Source: Bubalus kerabau
Taxonomy: Eukaryota > Chordata > Mammalia > Artiodactyla > Bovidae
Assembly: GCF_029407905.1 (NCBI RefSeq)
Contig: NC_073627.1
Coordinates: 134,305,697 to 134,369,696 of the forward strand
Reading direction: 5' to 3'
DNA length: 64,000 bases
Numbering within the stretch: position 1 is the first letter of the stretch; the number at the start of each line of letters is the position of its first letter. The position numbers were made by a program, and so were the translations under genes. This document shows, in pieces, positions 33,774 to 44,179 of the stretch. The notes below the pieces were generated by a model. The model was given only the letters and a program-made list of their open reading frames with translations, searched no databases and was not told where the DNA came from.

Positions 33774-36055
33774 TTCCAACAACACAAGAGAAGACTCTAC
33801 ACGTGGACATCACCAGATGGTCAACACCGAAATCAGATTGATTATGTTCTTTGCAGCCAAAGATGGAGAAGCTCTATACAGTCAATAAAAACAAGACCAG
33901 GAGCTGACTGTGGCTCAGATCATGAACTCCTTAGTACCAAATTCAGACTTAAATTGAAGAAATTAGGGAAACCACTAGACCGTATGACCTAAATCAAATC
34001 CCTTATGATTATACAGTGGGAGTGAGAAATAGATTTAAGGGCCTAGATCTGATAGAAAGAGTGCCTGATGAACTATGGAATGAGGTTCCTGACATTGTAC
34101 AGGAGACAGGGATCAAGACCATCCCCATGGAAAAGAAATGCAAAAAAGAAAAATGGCTGTCTGGGGAGGCCTTACAAATAGCTGTGAAAAGAAGAGAAGT
34201 GAAAAGCAAAGGAGAAAAGGAAAGATATAAGTATCTGAATGTAGAGTTCCAAAGAATAGCAAGAAGAGATAAGAAAGCCTTCCTCAGTGATCAATGCAAA
34301 GAAATAGAGGAAAATGAGAGAATGGGAAAGACTAGAGATCTCTTCAAGAAAATTAGAGATACCAAGGGGACATTTCATGCAAAGATGGGCTCGATAAAAG
34401 ACAGAAATGGTATGGACCTAACAGAAGCAGTAGATATTAAGAAGAGGTGGCAAGAATACACAGAAGAACTGTACAAAAAAGATCTTCGCATCCCAGATAA
34501 TCATGATGGTTTGATCATTGACCTAGAGCCAGACATCCTGGAATGTGAAGTCAAGTGGGCCTTAGAAAGCTTTCACTATGAACAAAGCTAGTGGAGGTGA
34601 TGGAATTCTAATGGAGCTATTTCAAATCCTGAAAGATGATGCTGTGAAAGTGCTGCACTCACTATGCTAGCAAATTTGGAAAACTCAGCAGTGGCCACAG
34701 GACTGGAAAAGGTCGGTTTTCATTCCAATCCCAAAGAAAGGCAATGACAAAGAATGCTCAAACTACCGCACAGTTGCACTCATCTCACACACTAGTAAAG
34801 TAATGCTCAAAATTCTCCAAGCCAGGCTTCAGCAATATGTGAACCGTGAACTTCCTGATGTTCAAGCTGGTTTTAGAAAAGGCAGAGGAACCAGAGATCA
34901 AATTGCCAACATCCTCTGGATCATGGAAAAAGCAAGAGAGTTCCAGAGAAACATCTATTTCTGCTTTATTGACTGTGCCAAAGCCTTTGACTGTGTGGAT
35001 CACAATAAACTGTGGAAAATTCTGAAAGAGATGGGAATATGAGACCACCTGACCTGCCTCTTGAGAAATCTGTATGCAGGTCAGGAAGCAACAGTTAGAA
35101 CTGGACATGGAACAACAGACTGGTTCCAAACAGGAAAAGGAGTACATCAAGGCTATATACTGTCACCCTGCTTATTTAACTGCTATGCAGAGTACATCAT
35201 GAGAAACTCTGGGCTGGAAGAAGCACAAGCTGGAATCAAGATTGCTGGGAGAAATATCAATAACCTCAGATATGCAGATGATACCACCCTTATGGCAGAA
35301 CGTGAAGAGAAACTCAAAAGCCTCTTGATGAAAGTGAAAGTGGAGAGTGAAAAAGTTGGCTTAAAGCTCAACATTCAGAAAACGAAGATCATGGCATCCA
35401 GTCCCATCACTTCATGGAAAATAGATGGGGAAACAGTGGAAACAGTGTCAGACTTTATTTTGGGGGGCTCCAAAATCACTGCAGATGGTGACTGCAGCCA
35501 TGAAACTAAAAGACGCTTACTCCTTATAAGGAAAGTTATGACCAACCTAGATAGCATATTCAAAAGCAGAGACATTACTTTGCCAACAAAGGTTTGTCTA
35601 GTCAAGGCTATGGTTTTTCCTGTGGTCATGTATGGATGTGAGAGTTGGACTGTGAAGAAAGCTGAGTGCCGAAGAATTGATGCTTTTGAACTGTGGTGTT
35701 GGAGAGGACTCTTGAGAGTCCCTTGGACTGCAAGGAGATCCAACCAGTCCATTCTGAAGGAGATCAGCCCTGGGATTTCTTTGGAAGGAATGATGCTAAA
35801 GCTGAAACTCCAGTACTTTGGCCACCTCACATGAAGAGTTGACTCATTGGAAAAGATTCTGATGCTGGGAGGGATTGGGGGCAGTAGGAGAAGGGGACGA
35901 CAGAGGATGAGATGGCTGGATGACATCACTGACTCGGTGGACATGAGTCTGAGTGAACTCCGGGAGTTGGTGATGGACAGGGAGGCTTGGTGTGCTGCGA
36001 TTCATGGGGTTGCAAAGAGTCAGACACGACTGAGCGACTGAACTGAACTGAACTG
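33774..36055 (+). mobile_element. BovB LINE, 5'-truncated, with TSD
   Basis: A 2.28-kb sense BovB flanked by agaccagt (33766-33773 and 36056-36063). It extends about 240 bases further 5' than the 14-kb copy, into the end of the endonuclease region ('catcaccagatggtcaacac', 'ctttgcagccaaagatggag'). Young body signature 'gggagggattgggggc' and (AACTGA)n tail. Confidence 0.95.
34016..35834 (+). pseudogene. BovB reverse-transcriptase frame, broken
   Basis: The linker part is open at 34016-34591 (MGVRNRFKGLDLIERVPDEL...). An insertion near 34569 shifts the frame, a TAG replaces CAG near 34668, and a TGA occurs near 35040 (TCA, Ser, in the 14-kb copy). The RT core then continues in one frame, 34803-35834: QAGFRKGRG, FIDCAKAFD (Tyr to Cys), GVHQGYILSP (usual QGC is QGY) and an intact YADD at 35271-35282. 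It ends at a TGA at 35832-35834. It is more decayed than its inverted partner but otherwise close to it. Confidence 0.93.
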
Positions 36056-36063
36056 AGACCAGT

Positions 36064-36819
36064 GTTCTGTTGCACTGCAAATAGTACGGTGGATTCCGAT
36101 TTACTTTCGGCCAAACTGTGTTCCTTAAATTCCTAGTGGAAGCTCACCCTTCTGACAGGTAAGTTAAATAGTCTTGTTCAGGCTTCAGAGACAAAGCAGA
36201 GGAGGCCTCTGACCTTGCTTCTAACCTGCCTGGACATTGCCCTGGTTGTGAGTGACAACCTGCTCTGAGTGCAAGCCTTGGTGCACTGGAATCTTAGATT
36301 AGATGGGGGACAAATGTTGAGATTGTTGAGCCCGTGGAAGGAGTCTGGCCAACAAAGACCCAGGTTTAACAACATTCCAAGTTTTACACAACAAAACCAA
36401 CAGCATTAATGTGAAACTAGAGCTGCAATTCTCTCTCACATATTTACAATGAAACCAGTTTGTGTCCTGGGATTATAGTCGGGAACCCCAAACTGCAATC
36501 TTCAAAGTCTCACCCATGGTGCGGACATGCTGCCAGGGACCTTTTCCCAACTGGGACTCCAGATGTCCTGTGACATGGGACTTCCCAGCGTTGTTTGAGT
36601 CTGGATGTTGGTCAAAACCCAATTTAGTGATGTATCCTCTGCTCTTTCTATTTCTATTTTCTTTTAATGTTAGTACACTGAAAATAAGCTAGATAATTCT
36701 CTAATAAATATTTGTATTATTTATTTGTATAGAAGCAATGTGATGTAAAGAAAAGAGGATACCCTATTATATTGAATTCTTCCTTTGTTTTTTTGAATTC
36801 AGTACTTTAAAAAAATCTT
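36064..36819. other. Unique sequence
   Basis: No repeat or coding signal recognised over 756 bases. Confidence 0.4.
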
Positions 36820-36975
36820 TATTCCTTTGGATATCTTCTTATATGATTATCTGTTGATGGTCATTTAGATTGTTTCCATGTCTTGGCTATTTTAAATAGT
36901 GTTTAGATAATTAACAAGGCCTTACTGTATATAGCACAGGGAACTTCCTGTGACAATGAAAAATATATGGAAAGA

Positions 36976-36998
36976 ATATATATATATATATATATATA
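36976..36998. repeat. (TA)n microsatellite
   Basis: About 11.5 AT units inside the L1 3' UTR, directly before the Bov-tA head. Confidence 0.95.
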
Positions 36999-37205
36999 GG
37001 GGTTTCCATGGTGGCTCAGATGGTAAAGCATCTGCCTGCAATGAGGGAGACCCAGGTTCGATCCCTGGGTTGGAAAGATCCCCTGGAGAAGGAAATGGCA
37101 ACCCACTCCAGTACTCTTGTCTGAAAAATTCCATGGACAGAGGAGCCTGGTGGGTTACAGTCCATGGGGTCACAAAGAGTTGGACACGACTGAGTGACTT
37201 CACAC
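36999..37205 (+). mobile_element. Bov-tA SINE
   Basis: One of the best-preserved units in the window: box A region 'tggctcagatggtaaagc', box B ggttcgatccctg and end 'ggacacgactgagtgactt'. It is inserted in the TA-rich L1 3' UTR. Confidence 0.95.
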
Positions 37206-37379
37206 TCATATATAAATTCATATTGAGTCACTTTGTTTTACAGAAGAAATTGACACAATATTGTAAGTCAACTATACTTCAATAAAATTTTAAAAATAAA
37301 TAAAATAAAACTTTATTAATTCCTTCTCCTTAATTTTCATGTGAAATATTCCTCCTCTAACTTCTTTAGTTGAATACTC

Positions 37380-39000
37380 AATTTATTTTCATCATTTCAA
37401 ACTAAAAAAATATAAACATTTAAGATTAATAATTTCATTTGAAATACAGTTTGGGCTATATCCCATAGTTTGACATGAAACGTTTACTTTGTTACTCTTT
37501 TGTACATAGTTTCTAATCACATGGTTTTCTTTCTCTTTGAACAAAGAAGTAATTAGGAATTTTTCATGGCTTTTAATTATGAATGACTATGAATTTTAAA
37601 ATATAAACTTGTTATTATTTTCTAGAATTACTATATATTATTATTAATAAAGAATATCACCTACAGGAATCGTTTAAATTTATTGATTTTTTTGCCTATT
37701 AAATGATAAAAGTTTATAAAGTTTCATAAGCACTAAAAATAAAAGATGTGTTTTACACACACTAATATGCTGAACAGCTTGAAATTTATGTGCAGAATTC
37801 CATTTCTATATAATATGCTTTTTTGCCTTGAATTTTCATTTGTCTAATATTAAAGCTGTCTTTTGAAAAAAATTTCCTTTGGTATATGTTTATTCATTTC
37901 TTTTCATTATTCACACTTAGTTTTGTCATAGTTTTGTCTTGTTTAGTCTTCTCTTAGTGAAACAATTTACTGTTTGGGCCAATCTCCAACTCTTTGACTT
38001 AATTGAAGAGTTTAATATATTTAATACACATGTATGGATATGAGAGTTGGACCATAAAGGAGGCTGAGCACTGAAAAATTGATGCTTTCAAATTGTGGTG
38101 CTGGAGAAGACTCTTGAGAGTCCCTTGGACTGCAAGGACATTAAACTAGTCAATCCTAAAGGAAATCAACCCTGAATATTCATTGGAAGAACTGGTCCTG
38201 AAGCTGAAGCTCAAATACTTTGGCCACCCTGATGCTGGGAAGGATTGAAGGCAAAAGAAAGGGGCTGCAGAGGATGAGATGGTTAGATAGCATCACTAAC
38301 TCAATGGGCATGAATGTGAGGAAACCCCAGGAGATAGTGAAAGACAGAGGAGCCTGGGGCATGCTGCAATCCATGAGATCTCAAAGAGTTGGACACAACT
38401 CAGCAACTGAACAGCAGCAACAAATACAGTTAAACTATTATTTACAGTTTCAGCCACTGCCGTAATTAAAAGTTCGGTCTTACTTTTAAAATCTTATCAT
38501 TTGGAGTTTTCTATGTTGTTTCTTTTCTTTTCTTTTTTTTTTTTACTTAATGTCTTTGATTATGTGATTTATATTTAGCTTGGTTTTTATCATGCCTATT
38601 ATTCTTAAATTATATAACTTATTACATTGATGATTTGTTTGTGATGTTTCTCAAAAGCATTTTCTAAATCTATTTATCTGTAATTATCAAAGTGAAAAAT
38701 GAATCAGCATTATATTTGTATATCCCTCAGGCAAGAGTTTGGGAACATTTTTTATTTATTCCATTCTTTACCTTTCACCTTTGCACGTTTTTATTAATAT
38801 AATTTTGTTAGTATAATGTAATATAATCTGTTAATAAAACTGCAGCTACTTTATCAGTTTCAAATTATTAAATCTTACAATATAAATTCTCCCTTTCAAG
38901 AGACACTTTTATGCATGCATTCCTTTTGAGCCAGATTTGAAATTTTAAGGCTTAATTCTATGTGTTACTGGTTGCATGACATCACTATTTCTTCTATACT
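37380..39000 (-). mobile_element. Ancient L1 (L1M-like), antisense, eroded
   Basis: AT-rich. Phrases such as 'gggctatatcccatagtttg', 'gacttaattgaagagtttaa' and 'cttattacattgatgatttg' resemble the antisense ORF2 coding region of old mammalian L1. It is split by a BovB at 38025-38420. Some parts (38460-38990) may be plain AT-rich sequence. Confidence 0.45.
38025..38420 (+). mobile_element. BovB LINE 3' end
   Basis: 'catgtatggatatgagagtt' to 'cagcaactgaacagcagcaa'. It lacks about 35 bases at 38226, where 'ggccac' joins directly to 'cctgatgctggg', so the CpG hotspot codon is deleted. Older body type and CAR-rich tail. Confidence 0.9.
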
Positions 39001-39116
39001 GTGTGTGTGTGTGTGCTCAGTTATTCAGTCATGTCCAACTCTCTGCAGCCCTGTAAACTATAGCTCACTAGGCTCCTCTGTCCATGGAATTTTCCAGGCA
39101 AGAATATTGGAGTAAT
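39001..39116 (-). mobile_element. BovA SINE fragment with GT run
   Basis: A short (GT)n run, then antisense BovA body ('tcagtcatgtccaactctct', 'aggcaagaatattggagtaa'). The tRNA head is absent. Confidence 0.85.
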
Positions 39117-39300
39117 TTTCCCATTCTTTCACTCTTATTTTTGTCCAGGATAGTAATGTATTTTTAAGTAATTTTTTACTAGAGGTATATCTGGGTGCTA
39201 TATTATCTTGGCAGGTGTAAATCTGCCAAGAAAAAAGAAATTATTGAAGCATAGTTGACTCACTATATTTCAGGTGTATAGCAAAGTGATTCAGTCATAC

Positions 39301-39324
39301 ATATATATATATATATATATATAT
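39301..39324. repeat. (AT)n microsatellite
   Basis: Twelve AT units in the L1 3' UTR. Confidence 0.95.
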
Positions 39325-39516
39325 GAATATTTATATGTGAATATATATTCTTTTTCAGATTCTTCTCCATTATAGGTTATTGCAAGACATTGAATATAGT
39401 TCCCTGTGCTATACAGTAGGCCCTAGTCGGTTATCTGTTTTATATATAGTAGTGTATGTCTGTTAATCCCAATTCCAAATTTATCCCCCCTCCCACCTTT
39501 CCCCTTTGGTAACCAT

Positions 39517-39820
39517 CAGTTCAGTTCAGTCGCTTAGTCATGTCTGACTCTTTACAACCCCATGGACTGCAGCACGCTAGGCTTCACTGTCCATCACCAA
39601 CTCCCAGAGCCTGCTCAAACTCATGTCCTTTGATTCAGTGATGCCATCCAACCATCTCATTCTCTGTTGTCCCCTTCTCCTCCTGCCTTCAATCTTGCCC
39701 AGCATCAGGGTCTTTTCTAATGAGTCAGTTTTTCACATCAGGTGACTGAAGTATTGGAGATTCAGCTTCGGGATCTGTCCTTACAATGAAAATTCAGGAC
39801 TGATCTCCTCTAGGATTGAC
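39517..39820 (-). mobile_element. BovB LINE 3' end with TSD, in L1
   Basis: 304-bp antisense BovB tip flanked by tggtaaccat (39507-39516 and 39821-39830), which is L1 sequence. The tail is (AACTGA)n, but the body carries the older 'gggcaagattgaaggc' signature, a mixture not seen in the other copies. Confidence 0.94.
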
Positions 39821-40139
39821 TGGTAACCATAAGTTTGTTTACTATGTGCGTGAGTCTTTTTCTGTTTTATAAATAAGTTCATGTGTATCACTTTTTTAGA
39901 TCCCACATATAAATGATATATGATATGTGTCTTTCTCTGCCAAGAAAATTTTAATAACTATAAAATTATTGCAAAATAGGCTCCCTCTCTTTATAATTTC
40001 ATGTAAGGTTGCTCCATTACTTTCTGATTTTCAATGTTACAGAGGAGAATTCTGAGGCCAGTATGATCTCACTCTTTTATAACTGTATAATTAAAGTCAT
40101 TTTTGGTTGTAAGAAAAGGAAAATGACTGATTAACTACT

Positions 40140-40605
40140 ATGGTCTAAATACTTGTACCCCACACCCTGCAAAAAAATTCATATGTTAACATTTTAATGC
40201 CCCGTGTGATGGTATTGTCGTTGTTTGTTGTTCAGTTGCTAAGTCATATCGGACTCTTTACGACCCATTGACTACACCATCCCAGACTTTCCTCTCTTTC
40301 ACTCTCTCCCCAAGTCTGCTCAAATTCATGTCCATTGTGACAGTATTAGGAGGTGCTCAAGTCAAGAAGATGGAGCCTTCACAAATGAGATTATTTTTTA
40401 AAAAAGAGAGCCCAGAGTGATTTGTCTACCCTTTTTCCATGTGAAGCCAGACAAGAAGTCACCAGCAATGAACCAGAATGTGGACCATCACCAGGGGGCG
40501 ATTATTCTGGCACCTTGATCTTGAACTTCCCAGTCTACAACTGTGAGAAATAAATTTCTGTTTTTATAAGTATTTAGTTATAATAGTCCAAGTGGACTAA
40601 GACTT
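40140..40605 (+). mobile_element. MaLR LTR (MST-like), split by BovB
   Basis: Sense LTR: 'atggtctaaatacttgtacc', then after the insertion 'taggaggtgctcaagtcaag', 'tttccatgtgaagcc', 'caactgtgagaaataaattt' with AATAAA, and the end 'gtccaagtggactaagac'. Confidence 0.75.
40217..40335 (-). mobile_element. BovB LINE 3' tip with TSD, in LTR
   Basis: About 119 bp of antisense BovB ('tgttgttcagttgctaagtc' ... 'tcaaattcatgtccat') flanked by tgtgaYRgtatt (40205-40216 and 40336-40347, two mismatches). CAA-type tail. Confidence 0.85.
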
Positions 40606-40710
40606 AAGAAAACAAGGTATTTATTGAAAGGATAATTTTACAGAATTGAAGGAAGAGCTGAAATCCTAAATTTGGGAAAGTCAGGAAAGAAGGTAATTAC
40701 AAGTTCTTCA

Positions 40711-40905
40711 TGGGTGGCACTAGTGGTAAAGAATCTGCCTGCCGATGCAGGAGACGCGAGAGACTCAGCTTCGATCCCTGCATTGGGAAGTAGATCCCCC
40801 GGAGTAGATCCAGTATTCCTGCCTGGAAAATCTCATGGACAGAAAGGAGCTTGACAAGCTACAGTCCATAGAGTTGCAAAGAGTCGACACGATTGAGCCA
40901 CTGAG
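40711..40905 (+). mobile_element. Bov-tA SINE, degraded
   Basis: Head 'gtggcactagtggtaaagaa' and box-B-like 'cttcgatccctg' remain. The middle has a small duplication ('agtagatcc' twice). Followed by a short CA run. Confidence 0.88.
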
Positions 40906-41524
40906 CACAAACACACACACAGATTCATAGATCTTTGTAGGGTGATGTTATTAAGGTAATTTAACTTGAATACTTTCAACAATTCATTGATTCAAAGTTT
41001 CCCATTTCTGGGAGAAAAAAATCAGACTGGTCCAGCTTAAGCCAGCTATATCATAATATCAAACAGCCTTGGAATGATATGGAATGCCAATTGGCAGGGG
41101 ACCTAGCACTGTACCCTAAGGACATGCTCAGCAAGAGGAAATCATTTAGATCTAGGAGTCAACTTGACTGGTGCCCACCACAGTAATTAGCTTTTCTGTG
41201 TGACATTTTATAGGATTTTTTCTTCCTTTCTGTTATTTAAGGAGAAAGAAAGCCAGATAGGATTAGAATCTCAGATTTTTATTTAGTCTGAAATATCTTC
41301 TTCTAGCACAGTAAATCTATTGTTTCTATTTTTTGTCATTCTGATATCTTCTTCCAAAACACCGGTTGTCCAAATGCAATCTCCACATCTGTAATTTATT
41401 GGTGACCATTTTTATGTGTTTTTCTTTTGTAGTCCAAGAGGGACTCAGAGTTGATCTCTACACTAATTAAGTGATTTTCTTTCAGGGTTTATTTCTGTTT
41501 TTTAGGGCTCCAAAAAAGAAGTTT
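40906..41524. other. Unique sequence
   Basis: No repeat or coding signal recognised. Confidence 0.4.
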
Positions 41525-41689
41525 TTAAATGAGCTTTTCTTTTGAAATAGTTTTAAATTTTAGAAAAGTTGCAAAGATAATACAAATAATTCCTATATGC
41601 CTTCACCCAGTTCCTCCAAAGGTTAACATCGTACATTATGGTGGAACATTTGTCACACTGGGAAGTGGACACTAGTAAGTGTACCAGTT

Positions 41690-42117
41690 TCTTACTTCCA
41701 TGAAAACAGACTGTCAGGAACCCTTTCCTCTGAGTTCAGATGTTTAAATTCAAGGTAATGGCAGGTCTGCTTTCTTTCCAGAGGTCTAAGGCCAAATGTA
41801 CTTCCTAGCCTTTTCCAATTTCTAGAGGCTGACAGTTTTGTCTTACTGTCCCTTCTTCTATCTTCAAAGCAAATCACCCCAACCTCTGCTTCTGTGGTCT
41901 CATCTTGCATTTTTGACCTTCTCGCCTTCCTCTTAGAAGGACGTTTGTGATTCCATTGGACTCATGCAGATAATCCAGAATAGTCCTCCATCACAAAATT
42001 TTTAATTTAATCACACCTGCAAAATTCCTTTTGCTATGTAAGGTAACATTTTCAGATTCCAGGGCTTAGGAGGTGGACATCTTGAGGTGAGAGGAGGGGC
42101 AGGCATTATTCAACCTA
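41690..42117 (-). mobile_element. MaLR LTR, antisense
   Basis: 'ccttttccaatttctagagg', 'cttagaaggacgtttgtgat', 'cagataatccagaatagtcc', 'ttgctatgtaaggtaacatt' and the terminal 'cattattcaacctacctta' follow a MaLR LTR read in reverse. It lies inside the L1M. Confidence 0.7.
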
Positions 42118-42123
42118 CCTTAG

Positions 42124-42341
42124 AACAGAGTGTTAGTTGCTTCAGTTGTGTCTGACTCTTTGCAACTCCATGGACTATATATAGCCCACCAGGCTCCTCT
42201 GTCCATGGAATTCTCCAGGCAAGAATACTGCAGTGGATTGCCATTCCTTTCTTCAAAGGATCTTCCCAACCTAGGGATTGAAACCAGGTCTCCTGCATTG
42301 CAGGCAGATTCTTTAGCAGCTGAGGCACTAGGGAAGTCACA
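42124..42341 (-). mobile_element. Bov-tA SINE
   Basis: Complete antisense unit from 'gtgttagttgcttcagttgt' to 'gaggcactagggaagtc', between the LTR end and the resumed L1M. A short 'tata' duplication lies in 'ggactatatatagccc'. Confidence 0.93.
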
Positions 42342-42658
42342 GAACATAACATTATTACTAGCGAAACTCCGGTTATTTAAATTGCATTAATTTTTTACTC
42401 ATGTTCCTTTGCTGATCAAAGATCCAATCCAGGATATTAAAATGCATTTAGTCACCATGTCTCTCCAGAATCTCTGGTCTGGGCCAGTTTCTCAAAAAAA
42501 GGATTTTAATTTTGCTTCTTCATTTTTCAGTTTTCTTGTAATTCTTTCCAATGTTATTTCTTTTCCTTTTAAATTCATCTGGTTATATTTGTCCCATTTG
42601 GTCCTTACCTTATAATTTTCTGCCTGTATTTATTTTACTTCTTTTCTTTATCATTTGC

Positions 42659-42990
42659 TTTTTTTTTTTTTTTTTTTTTTTTTTGGAAACCAATTATTTT
42701 GCATTTCATTGAAAATGTCAAACAGTTTCCTGAATTTTCTCTTTTCATCCTGCAGTAGATGTTTTTGGAGTAGTGCTCCTCCTCTGAGTCATCAGGACAT
42801 GCTTCTGTGACTTTGTTCTCACTGTAGCTCTCTATAAGCCTAAAAGATTCTAGCATTGGCCAACATGCAGGATATATGGGTTATACTCCTGCTAATGGAA
42901 GAATCACTTTCTCTGATGAAGAACATGAAGACGCGGGTCTTTGAGACCTGAGTAAGATGACAAAGAATGAAGAAAAATTTTTCCTGTCCG
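42659..42990 (-). other. Possible poly(A)-tailed retrosequence of unknown origin
   Basis: A 26-base T run (42659-42684) is followed by about 300 bases that, read on the minus strand, run into a perfect poly(A) tract like a retrotransposed RNA. I do not recognise the sequence. It lacks BovA or L1 motifs. The minus frame at 42635-42856 (LIESYSENKVTEACPDDSE) is short and includes the translated tail. A Bov-tA interrupts the 5' side at 43004. No canonical AATAAA is seen and no TSD was found. Confidence 0.3.
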
Positions 42991-43003
42991 CTTCCAGGTG
43001 TTT

Positions 43004-43176
43004 TCCCTGGTAGCTCAGCTGGTAAAGAAGCCACCTGCAATGTGGGAGACCTGGGTTCAGTCTCTGGGTTGGGAAGATCCCCTAGAAAAGGGAAAGGTTA
43101 CCCACTCCAATATTCTGGCCTGAAGAATTCCATGGACTGTATAGTCCATGGGTTCACAAAGAGTGAGACTTTCACT
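43004..43176 (+). mobile_element. Bov-tA SINE with TSD
   Basis: Flanked by a perfect 12-base repeat ttccaggtgttt (42992-43003 and 43177-43188). Carries the 'ggactgtatagtccatgg' short variant of the BovA body. Confidence 0.95.
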
Positions 43177-43314
43177 TTCCAGGTGTTTATGAGATGAAGC
43201 CTGGCAAGGTTTTTCTTGTTATAAACTCACCTACTTTATTTTTAGAGATGGTTCCTTCAATGGGTCCCTTTTGTCAATGAAGTGTCTTTCAGCATATATT
43301 TCATTGTTGTTAAA

Positions 43315-43631
43315 TGTCTTAGTCCATTCATGCCACTATAACAAAGTACCATGGACTGGCTGGCTTATAAACAGAAATTCATTTCTCATGTTGTGGAAGC
43401 AGGATGGCCAAGATTAAGGTGCTGGCAGATTCCAGGTCTGGTGATAATCCACTCGTGGTTCATTGAAGACTGTCTTCTAGCTGCGCCCTCAGGTGTCAGA
43501 AGGAGAAAGGGATGAAATCCAAGCCCCGTGACCTCATGACTTACCCACTAAAAGATCCACCTTTTAATACTATCACATTGCTGGGTTAGGTTTTTATTGG
43601 GGGAGGGGATGCAGATATTCAGTCCATAGCA
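43315..43631 (-). mobile_element. MaLR LTR, antisense
   Basis: Runs tgtcttagtccattcatgcc ... cagtccatagca on plus, that is TG...CA ends, with 'ataacaaagtaccatggact', 'ttctcatgttgtggaagcag' and 'cccgtgacctcatgacttac'. MST/MLT1-like solo LTR. Flanks 43189-43314 and 43632-43800 show nothing. Confidence 0.75.
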
Positions 43632-43810
43632 TTAGGGGTAATTCTTTTCTGTGTCTGAGGCATAGGATACAGAAGTCTGGAACTTAGGGATGAAGGTGCA
43701 AATTTGAAAGTTATAAAGCATAGAGATGGTGTTTGACCATACAGGGCTGATTGATATCACTTAGGGAGCAAATACAGTCAGAGAATTGACAAAAGCTCAG
43801 CCTTAAGCAT

Positions 43811-44090
43811 GGAGAAGGCAATGGCACCCCACTCTAGTACTCTTGCCTGGAAAATCCCATGGGCGGAGGAACCTGGTAGACTGCAGTCCATGGGGTCGTG
43901 AAGAGTTGGACACAACTGAGCGACTTCACTTTCACTTTTCACTTTCATGCATTGGAGAAGGAAATGGCAACCCACTCCAGTGTTCTTGCCTGGAGAATCT
44001 CAGGGACGGGGGAGCCTGGCGGGCTGCCGTCTCTGGGGTCGCGCAGAGTCGGACACAATTAAAGTGACTTAGCAGCAGCAGCAGCAGCAG
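43811..44090 (+). mobile_element. Bov-A2 SINE with (AGC)n tail and TSD
   Basis: Sense dimer with linker 'cactttcacttttcactttc', the second unit 'cagggacgggggagcctggc', and a tail of about seven AGC units (44071-44090). Flanked by ccttRaKcat (43801-43810 and 44091-44100, two mismatches). Confidence 0.95.
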
Positions 44091-44179
44091 CCTTGATCAT
44101 CAGGTTACACCACGTGTTCACAGCTTACACGAGAAAGACCTCACTCATCTAATGAAATACTAGCTTAATATGAGCCTCC

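Larger units (their letters stand above)
36820..37305 (+). mobile_element. L1 3' end with 5' inversion, split by a SINE
   Basis: 36820-36903 reads antisense L1 ('tctgttgatggtcatttaga', 'ccatgtcttggctatttt'). From 36904 it reads sense L1 3' UTR ('aaggccttactgtatatagc'), interrupted by (TA)n and a Bov-tA, and resumes at 37206 to 'caactatacttcaataaaat' and an A-rich tail. Confidence 0.8.
39236..39945 (-). mobile_element. L1 3' end, split by BovB
   Basis: Antisense 3' UTR at 39236-39516 ('tagttgactcactatatttc', 'gttccctgtgctatacagta') and continuation at 39831-39945 ('ttttctgttttataaataag', 'gatcccacatataaatgata'). The two parts are contiguous in L1 once the BovB is removed. Confidence 0.8.
41525..42560 (-). 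mobile_element. Ancient L1 (L1M) 3' UTR, split
   Basis: Antisense pieces 41525-41689 ('gaaatagttttaaattttag', 'agaaaagttgcaaagataat', 'ttcctccaaaggttaacat') and 42343-42560 ('gatccaatccaggatattaa', 'tgcatttagtcaccatgtct', 'tctggtctgggccagtttct'), typical of the L1M 3' region. An LTR and a SINE separate them. Confidence 0.72.

Noticed and set aside
36999..37205. tRNA gene suggested by A-box and B-box motifs
   Set aside because: The boxes belong to the tRNA-derived head of Bov-tA. No cloverleaf or anticodon arm is maintained. The same applies to all other SINE heads.
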